Below, piece after piece: positions 46,055 to 54,423 of a DNA stretch of 64,000 nt. Positions within the stretch are counted from its first letter, which is position 1. Every line of letters begins with the position of its first letter. The stretch spans positions 3,534,001 through 3,598,000 of the forward strand of contig NZ_CP117167.1 of NCBI RefSeq assembly GCF_028596025.1. The letters are read 5' to 3'. A program made the position numbers and the translations under genes. Below the pieces are notes generated by a model. That model was not told where the DNA came from. It did no database searches and saw only the letters and a program-made list of their open reading frames with translations. The DNA is from Mucilaginibacter jinjuensis (GTDB taxonomy: Bacteria; Bacteroidota; Bacteroidia; Sphingobacteriales; Sphingobacteriaceae).

Positions 46055-48847
46055 TTAAAACTGTTTAACAATTACTTTATGGGCTTGATCAACGAGGCTG
46101 AATGTGACCTCTTTTTTAACCTTCTGATCAATAAAAACTACCTGGTTGGGGTTACTTATCGAATACTTTTGATTGTCTACATCAACACTAATACGATAAT
46201 TGTTTACCGGTAATGCCAGCTCAAATTCGCCAAATTCATTGGTAAGGGTGGTAAATGTTTGGTTTTTATCATCAACGGCAACCACTCTAAGGCCCTCTAA
46301 ATTAGGTTTGCTTGTTGTATACTCTTGTTTAACCGGTGTTATCACTCCTTTTAACCAGCCACTACGCACCAAAGGGATCATCATTTTTTGATTATGCACA
46401 AGATCTACCGTTAGCTTTTGCGCCAGGTGCCAGCCGTTGCCGCGCACAACCGATAGCTCATACACCGCATTTTGCAGATTGCTGTATTTAACTACTCCGC
46501 TTTTATCACTAATGGTGGTTAGATCGCTGTTGTTTGTACTTTTTTCGGCCGCTATATTAATAACGAGGCCTTCAATTGCTTTATCATTGCTGTTGAAAAT
46601 GCCGTCGTTATTTTCGTCATCAAAGAACTGTAATTGCAAGCTATGTGTGCCTGGCGTACTGGTTCTGATAAATTGCTTGCTTATCCCTACCCTGGTTTGC
46701 AGGTTGTAACTGTTTACGTAAGACGGGTAAGTATTATAAAAAACCTGACCAGAAAGCTGCCAGCCGCCTTTAACCCTGTAATATACCTGCCCATTTAAAG
46801 CATTATTCCGTTTAATGTTGTAGCTGGTAAAGTTGAGATAATCATTAGCCGAAACACTTAACTTGTTATTGAATGCCGTGAAATGAACATTGGGCCCGAA
46901 TGAATAATTGTGATAGCGCTGCTTTTGGTTATTGTAGGTGGTAGCAATTTCTTCGGCCAGGTAGTACGGTGCGTTCTGAAGCAGCACACTCATGCCCCAC
47001 CATTTGTTAAAGTAATTGGTATTGATGCGGAAGCCTGTATAATGCTGATTGGTAAGCTGCGGATTATCGCTTCGGGTATAACCAAAATCTGTTAGTGCCG
47101 TAAGTTGCTGGCCACGGCCTAATGCATAATTGATATCGAGACCAGTTCTGATTGATTTTGATGACAAAGGCCCGTTAACCTGGATATATTGCGTACTATA
47201 AGTTTGGTTAATATCCTGCTTATACCAATAAGGATGTAGAGTAATATTTAGTGCTCTGAAATTTAGGTTAAGCCCCAGCTCATACTTCAGCGTATTATTA
47301 TAAAAGCCGGCGATGGTTAAGGTATCGATCAGATATTTAGGCGAATTTTTAATTAACTCGTAGTGCCCAAACAGAGTTGTTTTAGGTGTAAAATGATAGC
47401 CCAAAAAGTTATCTAACTGCGTAGTGCCGCGCTGTAAGCCACTGTAATAAGCCGAACTGTAATAATTGTTGAGACTAAGATCCCACCGGGTTGGCCTGTA
47501 ACTGTAAACAAAACCACCGGCAACACCGTTGTGCGATTCGCCTGTTGATGGTTCCTGCTCGTTACTGTAACCTGCCTTAACATCTAAACGCTGGTTACCC
47601 TTTAACGCAAAATGCATGTAACCATTGGTAAAGCGTGTATCTACACCGGTTAAAGGATTATGGCTGTACAGTAACGATACCCTGGCCATATTACCGGCAT
47701 TGATAAAATTATAGCTCGCGGCAAATATGGTTGAACCCGGATATTGGTTAAGCAGCTGCGAAAACAATACATAACTATTTTGCACATAATACAGATCGAC
47801 GCTGTTATGCTGATCCAGGAAAACAGATGCCTTTGCCCCGCGGCCAAATAAGGAATAATCAAGGCTCTCCATCAGGTTGCCTACCGTAACACCGAAATAC
47901 TTGTTATTATAATTTAACCAGGTATTGTATCCGTCTAATGCATGTTGCTTATCATAGTAGTTCAAATTAAGATTATAGCCCAGGTGGCTGTCGGCATTTG
48001 GGGCAATGTTACCGTTTGCCAAGAATGAATAAAATGAATAAGAACGGTTTATAGCCGTATAACTCAGCTCGGCAGTGTTGCTTAACTGGTTAAAATACTG
48101 GCCGGTTGCGGCAGTCTGTTCGCGTTTATTATTACCAATTTCGGCAATCTGCAATGTGGCTATTGCCAGGCTGTTTCCATTATCATCTGTACATTCAATC
48201 GTTACATTATAATTGGTAGAATAGTTGGTATTTCCACTCAAAAGTTTGGCTTCAAATTCTATCATTTGATCAGAGCTTGCATCAAGCACAATATTCCTAA
48301 TTGGTGTAACTATCTGTATTCCAGATGGATTTATAGTCAATTTTAGATTAACATTTACTGATGAAAACCCTCTGTTGGCACAATGCAGCTTAAAGTTTGC
48401 CAGCCCCGTTACACTATTTAAATACACAATGGGTTCGGGCAAATTGATGAAAATTTTGTTGGGCTGATTAACCTTTACCATAAAAAAAGCCTCTACTTTT
48501 TGTCCGTTCAACTGGTTGGTGTAACCCACTTTTATACCGCCTGCACTACCCGATAATAAAGCCTGTGATGCGAAATATTTTACAGGGAAAGTAGCTGATG
48601 CTCCCGGGTTCAGCCGAACCGTGTCGGGTAACTTTAACAAAACGTCGGCCGTAGTAGTGCTCTGAAAAAGGGTTATTGCCTGGCTGGTTTTATTCTCGAA
48701 CCTGATTTTATTTGAGAAAGTTTGCCCGTAACCAACTACTACAGTATCAGAAATAAATGAACACGATACCCCAGTAGATTGGCTAAATGAGTAGAAGGGA
48801 AACTCAATAAAAATCAATAAAAAAAGAAAGAGTTTAAATCGGTTCAA
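46055..48847 (-). CDS. Usher-like outer-membrane barrel protein
   Basis: The 930-residue product has a signal peptide ending YSFSQ. Residues about 25-240 look like two Ig-like domains (VVVGYGQTFSNKIRFENKTS, FKLHCANRGFSSVNVNLKLT). About 240-720 is a run of aromatic amphipathic strands forming a large barrel (FFGHYELIKN-like GHYELIKNSP, TALTDFGYTRSDNP, GQVYYRVKGGWQLSGQVFYN). The C-terminal 200 residues hold an SdrD_B-like domain (FFDDENNDGIFNSNDKAIEG) and a carboxypeptidase-regulatory-like domain (RVVAVDDKNQTFTTLTNEFG). Periplasmic domains on both sides of a large barrel resemble chaperone-usher pilus ushers, and the divergent genes encode pilin-like and PapD-like proteins. I therefore call it usher-like; sequence similarity to known ushers is not evident by eye. 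Confidence 0.65.
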   Translation of the reverse strand: MNRFKLFLFLLIFIEFPFYSFSQSTGVSCSFISDTVVVGYGQTFSNKIRFENKTSQAITLFQSTTTADVLLKLPDTVRLNPGASATFPVKYFASQALLSGSAGGIKVGYTNQLNGQKVEAFFMVKVNQPNKIFINLPEPIVYLNSVTGLANFKLHCANRGFSSVNVNLKLTINPSGIQIVTPIRNIVLDASSDQMIEFEAKLLSGNTNYSTNYNVTIECTDDNGNSLAIATLQIAEIGNNKREQTAATGQYFNQLSNTAELSYTAINRSYSFYSFLANGNIAPNADSHLGYNLNLNYYDKQHALDGYNTWLNYNNKYFGVTVGNLMESLDYSLFGRGAKASVFLDQHNSVDLYYVQNSYVLFSQLLNQYPGSTIFAASYNFINAGNMARVSLLYSHNPLTGVDTRFTNGYMHFALKGNQRLDVKAGYSNEQEPSTGESHNGVAGGFVYSYRPTRWDLSLNNYYSSAYYSGLQRGTTQLDNFLGYHFTPKTTLFGHYELIKNSPKYLIDTLTIAGFYNNTLKYELGLNLNFRALNITLHPYWYKQDINQTYSTQYIQVNGPLSSKSIRTGLDINYALGRGQQLTALTDFGYTRSDNPQLTNQHYTGFRINTNYFNKWWGMSVLLQNAPYYLAEEIATTYNNQKQRYHNYSFGPNVHFTAFNNKLSVSANDYLNFTSYNIKRNNALNGQVYYRVKGGWQLSGQVFYNTYPSYVNSYNLQTRVGISKQFIRTSTPGTHSLQLQFFDDENNDGIFNSNDKAIEGLVINIAAEKSTNNSDLTTISDKSGVVKYSNLQNAVYELSVVRGNGWHLAQKLTVDLVHNQKMMIPLVRSGWLKGVITPVKQEYTTSKPNLEGLRVVAVDDKNQTFTTLTNEFGEFELALPVNNYRISVDVDNQKYSISNPNQVVFIDQKVKKEVTFSLVDQAHKVIVKQF

Positions 48848-48876
48848 AGCAAATAATCTTGAGTATCAAAACGGAA

Positions 48877-48897
48877 ATTTTATTTAGGAAATAAAAT
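48877..48897. promoter_or_regulatory. Palindrome in divergent promoter of pilus-like locus
   Basis: ATTTTATTT (48877-48885), AGG, AAATAAAAT (48889-48897) is a perfect 9-bp inverted repeat in the 126-bp spacer between the usher-like and pilin-like genes. It is AT-only, so chance is a real alternative, but its position suits an operator controlling both directions. Confidence 0.4.
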
Positions 48898-48973
48898 CAA
48901 ACCCGTAAAAAATTATGTGCTTGTACGAAAGTTAATTTATAAATGTTTATCAAAAATCCTTAATTATTTCAAA

Positions 48974-49507
48974 ATGAAAAAATTCTTAACAATCTCATTG
49001 TCAATTATTTTGGCATGCTTTGGTGTAGCTAAAGCTCAGGTAACCGGTACCACCAGTGTACACGTAAAATTGGTTGATATTTTGGCGCTAACCGTCAACA
49101 ATAGCGACGTTAACATCAACTTCAACAACGCGTCTGATTATCAAAATGGAGTAACCGTTGCCATGCCCGGCCACCTTACGGTAACCAGTAATCAACCTTA
49201 CACATTAAATGTAAAAGCAGCCGGTAACCTTGCAGGTACAGGCGCTAATACAGACGTGTTAGACCCCTCTGTCTTAACAGTAGCTTTACCAACAACCGGT
49301 AACAACACCACGCTTGGTGCTGTGCCAACAACTGCTTCTGGTTTAAGTACTACTAATGCGGCTTTGGTTACCAGCGCTACGCCTGGTTTATTGAAACTGC
49401 TCGATGTTAATTACACCGTGCCATCATCGGTATCAACAACATCTGCCCTGCTTGGTAAAAAGGCCGACACTTACACCACAACAGTAACTTATACTATTAC
49501 CCAATAA
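48974..49507 (+). CDS. Pilin-like secreted subunit
   Basis: The start is set at ATG 48974 (MKKFLTISLSIILACFGVAKAQ), giving 177 residues with a perfect signal peptide; the upstream ATG at 48917 would mask it. The mature part is Thr/Ala/Val/Asn-rich beta sequence: VKLVDILALTVNNSDVNINF, SDYQNGVTVAMPGHLTVTSN and the ending LGKKADTYTTTVTYTITQ. The same N- and C-terminal phrases recur in the last domain of the protein encoded at 50368-51789, so the two share a fold. The layout resembles DUF4402-type fimbrial subunits, likely the major subunit exported with the neighbouring chaperone and usher-like proteins. Confidence 0.72.
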   Translation: MKKFLTISLSIILACFGVAKAQVTGTTSVHVKLVDILALTVNNSDVNINFNNASDYQNGVTVAMPGHLTVTSNQPYTLNVKAAGNLAGTGANTDVLDPSVLTVALPTTGNNTTLGAVPTTASGLSTTNAALVTSATPGLLKLLDVNYTVPSSVSTTSALLGKKADTYTTTVTYTITQ

Positions 49508-49532
49508 TTTAACCTAACCCATATTAACTGTT

Positions 49533-50399
49533 ATGCAAGAAATAAAAAAACACCACAAGCGCTTAAGTAAGCTAAGGCATTGCTGGTGTTTTTTTGTAAT
49601 GATGTTTCTAATGGTAGCCGAAGGCCGGCATACGCTGGCCCAGGCTATCTCTATTAGCCCCTCACGCATGTTTTTTACCGGCGAAAAGGGACAAGAACTA
49701 ACCCAGCAGGTAACTTTAACTAATACAGGTACTACAGCCCTCTCATTCAAAGCATCGCTGATGGATTGGGGACGCGATAGTATTGGCGAAAAGAAATACT
49801 ACCCCGCCGGCTCACAGGCCTTATCAAATGCCAAATGGCTGGAGGTTACACCCAGCGTAGTAGAAATACCACCGGGCTCTAAACAACAGGTTACCGTAAC
49901 CATGCATGTACCGGCAGATTTACCGGCCAATGCAGTAACCCATTCCATGCTATTTTTAACGCAGATTAATGAGCAAGCTAATGCCAAAACATCAGCTACA
50001 CACGCAGCTATAGGTGTTATTGTAAAGCTGGAGTTTGGTATCCATGTTTATTACACCGCTCCGCTTATCAGCAAAAAAGACCTTGATTTTCTGGCTTTTT
50101 ATAATGCCGGTGTAAAAGCCGCTGGTAATATACAGGTACACCGTGTTGCTGTTAAGGTTAAAAACCGTGGAGAGGTTATGACTGATGGTTTCATCAGCTT
50201 TGAGGTTACCAATAAAAACACGGGCGATGAATTTAAAATACCTGCAAAAGCCATCAGCATGTTGCCTAATGACGAACAGGTAATTTATGTAGACCTGCCA
50301 ATTACACTCACCGGGCATTATTTACTGGTTGCCCTGTTAGATGCCGGAGACGAAACAAATTTAAAAGTTGCAAAAAAAGAAGTGGACTTTACGAATTAG
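49533..50399 (+). CDS. PapD-like periplasmic chaperone
   Basis: The 288-residue product has a long signal peptide with a basic start (KKHHKRLSKLR) and a cleavage site near LAQA. Two Ig-like domains follow, as in pilus chaperones. The first is ISISPSRMFFTGEKGQELTQ, VTLTNTGTTALSFKASLMDW, WLEVTPSVVEIPPGSKQQVT, VTHSMLFLTQIN. The second is IGVIVKLEFGIHVYYTAPLI, FISFEVTNKNTGDEFKIPAK, YVDLPITLTGHYLLVALLDA. The P-x-R motif and the proline-rich VEIPPGSKQQVTV strand resemble the fimbrial chaperone family. It would hold subunits in the periplasm for the usher-like protein. A terminator-like hairpin spans its first codons, and it overlaps the next gene by 32 nt. Confidence 0.75.
   Translation: MQEIKKHHKRLSKLRHCWCFFVMMFLMVAEGRHTLAQAISISPSRMFFTGEKGQELTQQVTLTNTGTTALSFKASLMDWGRDSIGEKKYYPAGSQALSNAKWLEVTPSVVEIPPGSKQQVTVTMHVPADLPANAVTHSMLFLTQINEQANAKTSATHAAIGVIVKLEFGIHVYYTAPLISKKDLDFLAFYNAGVKAAGNIQVHRVAVKVKNRGEVMTDGFISFEVTNKNTGDEFKIPAKAISMLPNDEQVIYVDLPITLTGHYLLVALLDAGDETNLKVAKKEVDFTN
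49544..49595 (+). terminator. Terminator-like hairpin inside the start of the chaperone gene
   Basis: AAAAAAACACCA (49544-49555) and TGGTGTTTTTTT (49584-49595) pair perfectly over 12 bp, with an inner stem GCTTA/TAAGC (49561-49565 with 49568-49572), ending in seven T. It lies after the pilin stop (49507) but within codons 4-21 of the chaperone gene. It could stop most transcripts after the pilin gene, so subunit outnumbers chaperone. Confidence 0.65.
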
Positions 50400-51789
50400 T
50401 GCCTGCATCTGTTCTGTATTAATATTTACAGTTCAACATGCTTACGCACAGGTGGTTTTTAACATTACTTCGAGTAATATTACAAACGCCTCGCCTCTTA
50501 GTGTAGATAATGCAACAACTGTTTATACAGCCCCTGTTATTGCACTTGCACCTACCATATCCGTAAAATCAGCAGCCGGGATACTGGCAAGAACCGGCGG
50601 CGGAACTGGATTATCCCCCGGATTATTTACGGTTAAAATTATTGGCACTGGCGGCAGTTTACTCAATGTGCTCAGCACCTCTCCAACCATAACGCTATCA
50701 AACTCGGCACAAAACATTTATACATCGGTACTTAGTGCAATAGCAACCGGGGCTATAAACCTCAGGTATGCAACCTTAAGCAACGTTAACGCCACTACAT
50801 GGGTAGCTGGCTCTTACACCACCGATTTAACTTTTGCAGCCAGCGCCGTAGCCCTGCCACCTGGTACATTAAATCCTACTGTCGGCTCGTTAACCGTTAA
50901 TGTGGCTTCTTTTATTGCTGTAACACCCACACCAACCAGCATAGCGCTCACTGTAAATTCACTTAATTATTACCGTACAACTACCCTGTCGGGCACGTAT
51001 GGCATTGCCACAACGACTACAGTGCCTTATGGTATCAGGTTAAAAAATAATGCATCTGCATTTTCATATAGTAATGGTTACTCTGGCGCTACGGATCCCG
51101 GCGCTGCAACTACACGATTATCCGGCCAAATGACATCGCCAACAACCGGCTCTACCATTACCGGGGGCACATCATTTACCAATTTGGCCACCGGTTTAAG
51201 TGTGCCAACCAACAACCTGCAAACCAATGTAATTACCCTAAGCATTACCCCTGCCAATTTAAAAGCAGCTTTTTTGCAAAAGGGGACTTATACCACTTCG
51301 GTTAACTTCGAAATTTTTGATGCACAAACCACACCTACTGCAACCACGCAAACGTTAAGCTGCCCGCTTACTATTACCGTAAGTGACCTGTCGGAACTAA
51401 AAGTAAATCAAACTGACATTAACCTCAATTATACCGGTTCGAGCGATTACGTTAACGGAATTTTTGCCGATGCAGCCGGCCATCTCACATTAAGTAACAC
51501 CAACCCATTTGATGTATACGTAAAAGCCAGCAGCAGCACCTTAAGCAACGGAACCAATACCATACCGGTTGGTGTAATTACCATTGCACCAATGCCTGCT
51601 TATGCAGGTAGTTTTACAACAGTAAGCTTATCGGCAACTGGTCAAAAAATATTATCGGGGTTTGTGCCTGCGGTAGATAAAGCCTTGAATGTGAGATATT
51701 CAATACCTGCTGCTAATTCGCCGCAGCTATTGGGTAAACCCGCAGGTACTTATAATACAACTGTAACCTATAGCTTTGTAGCTCCATAA
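50368..51789 (+). CDS. Two-domain adhesin/minor subunit of pilus-like locus
   Basis: The 473-residue product starts at TTG 50368 (QKKKWTLRISACICSVLIF), the only start that gives a signal peptide, ending HAYAQ; it overlaps the chaperone gene by 32 nt, suggesting coupling. Residues about 28-335 are a Thr/Ser/Ala-rich beta region without a close match. Residues about 340-473 repeat the pilin-like fold of the small subunit: SELKVNQTDINLNYTGSSDY, AAGHLTLSNTNPFDVYVKAS, LLGKPAGTYNTTVTYSF. An N-terminal ligand-type part followed by a subunit-type part is how chaperone-usher tip adhesins are built, so a tip role is inferred. Confidence 0.68.
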   Translation: MQKKKWTLRISACICSVLIFTVQHAYAQVVFNITSSNITNASPLSVDNATTVYTAPVIALAPTISVKSAAGILARTGGGTGLSPGLFTVKIIGTGGSLLNVLSTSPTITLSNSAQNIYTSVLSAIATGAINLRYATLSNVNATTWVAGSYTTDLTFAASAVALPPGTLNPTVGSLTVNVASFIAVTPTPTSIALTVNSLNYYRTTTLSGTYGIATTTTVPYGIRLKNNASAFSYSNGYSGATDPGAATTRLSGQMTSPTTGSTITGGTSFTNLATGLSVPTNNLQTNVITLSITPANLKAAFLQKGTYTTSVNFEIFDAQTTPTATTQTLSCPLTITVSDLSELKVNQTDINLNYTGSSDYVNGIFADAAGHLTLSNTNPFDVYVKASSSTLSNGTNTIPVGVITIAPMPAYAGSFTTVSLSATGQKILSGFVPAVDKALNVRYSIPAANSPQLLGKPAGTYNTTVTYSFVAP

Positions 51790-51954
51790 CTATATATGAA
51801 TTCCTGAAAATCTGCATTCACCAAATCATCCTGCGATCTACATCGTTATCGTAAAAAAAGGTGATACACAAACGCCAAAAAGGTTAAGAAACTTTAATTT
51901 AGGCAGTAGCAAATTGAATATAGCATTCAATATCCTAAATAAACCAATCTGCCT

Positions 51955-53871
51955 GTGTCTGATTATTCGAGAAGAAATTTTATTAAAACCACTGCTATTG
52001 GTGGTTTAAGCCTAATGGGTGTTGCCAGCCTTAGCAAAAGCTTTGCATTAGGCCCGCCTGCCCCATCAAATGATTTATATGCCTTAAGCCAACACCTTGT
52101 ACAACAGTGGGCTGATGCCTTATTAGCTTTACAAGTACTGGATACGTCCCGCACGCTTGATTACGGCGGCATTTATTGCACCGCAGACCAAGCTGTGCAT
52201 GGACGCGTTGGTGATACCATCTATCCGCTCTTTTACCTTGCCGCTAAAACAAAAAATAGCAAATACAGCGATGCTGCCAATTTATTGTACGAATGGATTG
52301 AACGCAGGGTTAGCCAGCCAGACGGTTCATGGTTAAACGAACCGGTGACCGGGTCATGGAAAGGGACTACCGTATTTGCGTCTATCGCACTGGCCGAAAC
52401 GTTGAAAAATCATGGCAACCTGGTTGATAGTACTTTAAAATCAAGAATATCAGAACGCTTGGTTAAAGCCGGAGATTATATCTATAATAATTTCAATATC
52501 GCTTATGGCAATATCAATTACCCGGTAACTGCCTCTTACGGCCTATCATTATTAGGTACAGTTTTAGACAATCCGAAGTTTAAGCAGCGTGGTAAAGAAC
52601 TGGCGTATGAAGCGCTGAAGTATTTTTCGCCCAAAAACAAACTACTTTATGGTGAAGGAGATATTATCACACCAAGCAAAAAAGGCTGCTACTCTATCGA
52701 TCTGGGTTACAATGTTGAAGAATCATTGCCTGCACTGGTTATGTACGGACTGTTGAATAACGACAATGAAGTTTTGGATGCCGTAACCCAATCTATGCAA
52801 GCCCATTTGGAATTTATGTTGCCCGATGGTGGCTGGGACAATAGCTGGGGAACCCGAAACTACAAATGGACCTATTGGGGCAGCCGTACATCAGATGGAT
52901 GCCAAACTGCCTACGCTTTAATGGCTGACCGCGACCCCAGATTTTACAAAGCAGCCTTGCGCAACACGCAGCTAATGCAGCAATTAACCGTTAACGGGTT
53001 ATTGCAGGGTGGCCCGCATTATGCAGCTCATCAGGTGCCGGTTTGTGTGCATCACACGTTTTCGCACATTAAAGCGCTTACTACTGTATTAGATTACAGC
53101 AAATCGCAGAAACCGGTCGATATTGCTAAAGTCTCACTCCCACGCGAAAACAATTATGGCAGCCGGTTTATGGAAGATACACAAACTTATTTAGTGGCTA
53201 AGAGTGGATTTAAGGCTACGATAACTGGATACGATAAAGAATATAAAAAAACTAAAAACGGCCATGCTACCGGTGGAGCTTTAACTACACTATGGCACGC
53301 TAAAACAGGTTCAATACTTTCGGGGGGTATGAATGAGTACCAGATTTTTGAGGCCGGTAACCAACAGGCTGATAATGATCCGCATTCAATGGCTTTAACC
53401 CCACGTATTGAACTACGAACAGGCGACAAGCTTTACATGAATATCAGCGACCTGAATGCGCGGACGGAAATAGACCAAAATCCGGATCAAGTCACTATCA
53501 ATACATTCTCTAAATTGGTAGATAAAGACCAGGCTGATCCATCAACAATTATTAATTGCCAGGTGTCTTATCATTTCGATCATCAAAAAACAAGTATCCG
53601 GTTTAAATACGATAAAGGTGAATTTGACGGACAGGTAAAGATCATCGTTCCAGTAATTTCTAAATCGACCGAGAAAGTTACAGCCATAAACAATAAGGCG
53701 ATTAGTATAACGAAAGAATTGGCTTCGGTTAAAATATCAGCAGATCAACCATTTATTACATTACCCACTACAAACGGCAGGATATTTAATTATGTGCCCG
53801 GCTTTGAAGCCATACCATTGAGTTTTAATAGCAATGAAGCAACAATCGAATTCGAAATAGTAAATGTGTAA
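51955..53871 (+). CDS. Tat-exported alpha/alpha-toroid protein, putative carbohydrate-active
   Basis: The 638-residue product starts at GTG and has a twin-arginine signal: SRRNFIKTTAIGGLSLMGVA, cleaved near SFALG. Residues about 45-370 are helical with toroid-like repeats (YPLFYLAAKTKNSKYSDAAN, SIALAETLKNHGNLVDSTLK, YGLSLLGTVLDNPKFKQRGK) and an acidic or aromatic cleft motif (FMLPDGGWDNSWGTRNYKW). Residues about 400-638 are beta-rich. Helical toroid plus beta-sandwich is the plan of several polysaccharide lyases and related enzymes, but no family was assigned and catalytic residues are not certain. It lies 165 bp after the pilus-like genes on the same strand; a functional link is not shown. 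Confidence 0.7.
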   Translation: MSDYSRRNFIKTTAIGGLSLMGVASLSKSFALGPPAPSNDLYALSQHLVQQWADALLALQVLDTSRTLDYGGIYCTADQAVHGRVGDTIYPLFYLAAKTKNSKYSDAANLLYEWIERRVSQPDGSWLNEPVTGSWKGTTVFASIALAETLKNHGNLVDSTLKSRISERLVKAGDYIYNNFNIAYGNINYPVTASYGLSLLGTVLDNPKFKQRGKELAYEALKYFSPKNKLLYGEGDIITPSKKGCYSIDLGYNVEESLPALVMYGLLNNDNEVLDAVTQSMQAHLEFMLPDGGWDNSWGTRNYKWTYWGSRTSDGCQTAYALMADRDPRFYKAALRNTQLMQQLTVNGLLQGGPHYAAHQVPVCVHHTFSHIKALTTVLDYSKSQKPVDIAKVSLPRENNYGSRFMEDTQTYLVAKSGFKATITGYDKEYKKTKNGHATGGALTTLWHAKTGSILSGGMNEYQIFEAGNQQADNDPHSMALTPRIELRTGDKLYMNISDLNARTEIDQNPDQVTINTFSKLVDKDQADPSTIINCQVSYHFDHQKTSIRFKYDKGEFDGQVKIIVPVISKSTEKVTAINNKAISITKELASVKISADQPFITLPTTNGRIFNYVPGFEAIPLSFNSNEATIEFEIVNV

Positions 53872-53990
53872 ATATTGGGTGACGGTGTAAAAATAAGCCG
53901 AAATAAGACTTAAAAATTCGGAACAAAGGACAGATATTTGCGTTGAAACAAAAGCTTAATCTGCAAATACAATTTCAAATATTAAACTCT

Positions 53991-54365
53991 ATGGACAACG
54001 GATTTATTTCAACCAAACTTATCGGCGCATTAGATTATATCACCGGTATTATTCTTATTGCATCACCGTGGTTATTCGGTTACTACAACATCAGCAGCGC
54101 TGCCTTATTTATCCCTGTTTTTTTAGGCGCGATGCAAATTATCATGGCCATTTTCAGCAATTATGAATTGGGTATTATGAAGGTACTTCCAATGCCTTTG
54201 CACTCATTCCTGAATGGATTTGTAGGCTTTTGGTTATTGGTTTCACCATTTCTTTATGGCTTCTGTAACATTGTATTTTGGCCACAGGTAATTTTAGGAA
54301 TTCTGTTATTGATGATGGCAATTTATGCTAAACCTTCTCCGGCTTACGAGGAAAGAAAATTCTAA
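53991..54365 (+). CDS. SPW-repeat membrane protein
   Basis: Starting at ATG 53991 gives 124 residues; the upstream TTG at 53943 would add an untypical polar stretch. Four membrane helices contain the SPW motif twice, as ASPWLFGYY in the first half and VSPFLYGF in the second. This matches the SPW family of small inner-membrane proteins, whose function is unknown. It is convergent with the MBL-fold gene, sharing a long hairpin at 54384-54423. Confidence 0.85.
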   Translation: MDNGFISTKLIGALDYITGIILIASPWLFGYYNISSAALFIPVFLGAMQIIMAIFSNYELGIMKVLPMPLHSFLNGFVGFWLLVSPFLYGFCNIVFWPQVILGILLLMMAIYAKPSPAYEERKF

Positions 54366-54383
54366 GAAAACATCACTATAAAT

Positions 54384-54423
54384 CAATACTCATTGTTTCC
54401 AACTATTGGAACAATGAGTATTG
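54384..54423. repeat. Long hairpin between convergent genes
   Basis: CAATACTCATTGTTTCCAA and TTGGAACAATGAGTATTG pair over 18 bp with a single bulged T and a short loop. It contains the stop and last codons of the MBL gene. There is no T-run at either side, so it may act by blocking exonucleases or stopping convergent polymerases rather than as a classic terminator. Confidence 0.7.

Noticed and set aside
54384..54423. Intrinsic terminator for the SPW and MBL genes
   Set aside because: The stem is excellent but no T-run follows on either strand, so it is listed as a hairpin repeat instead.
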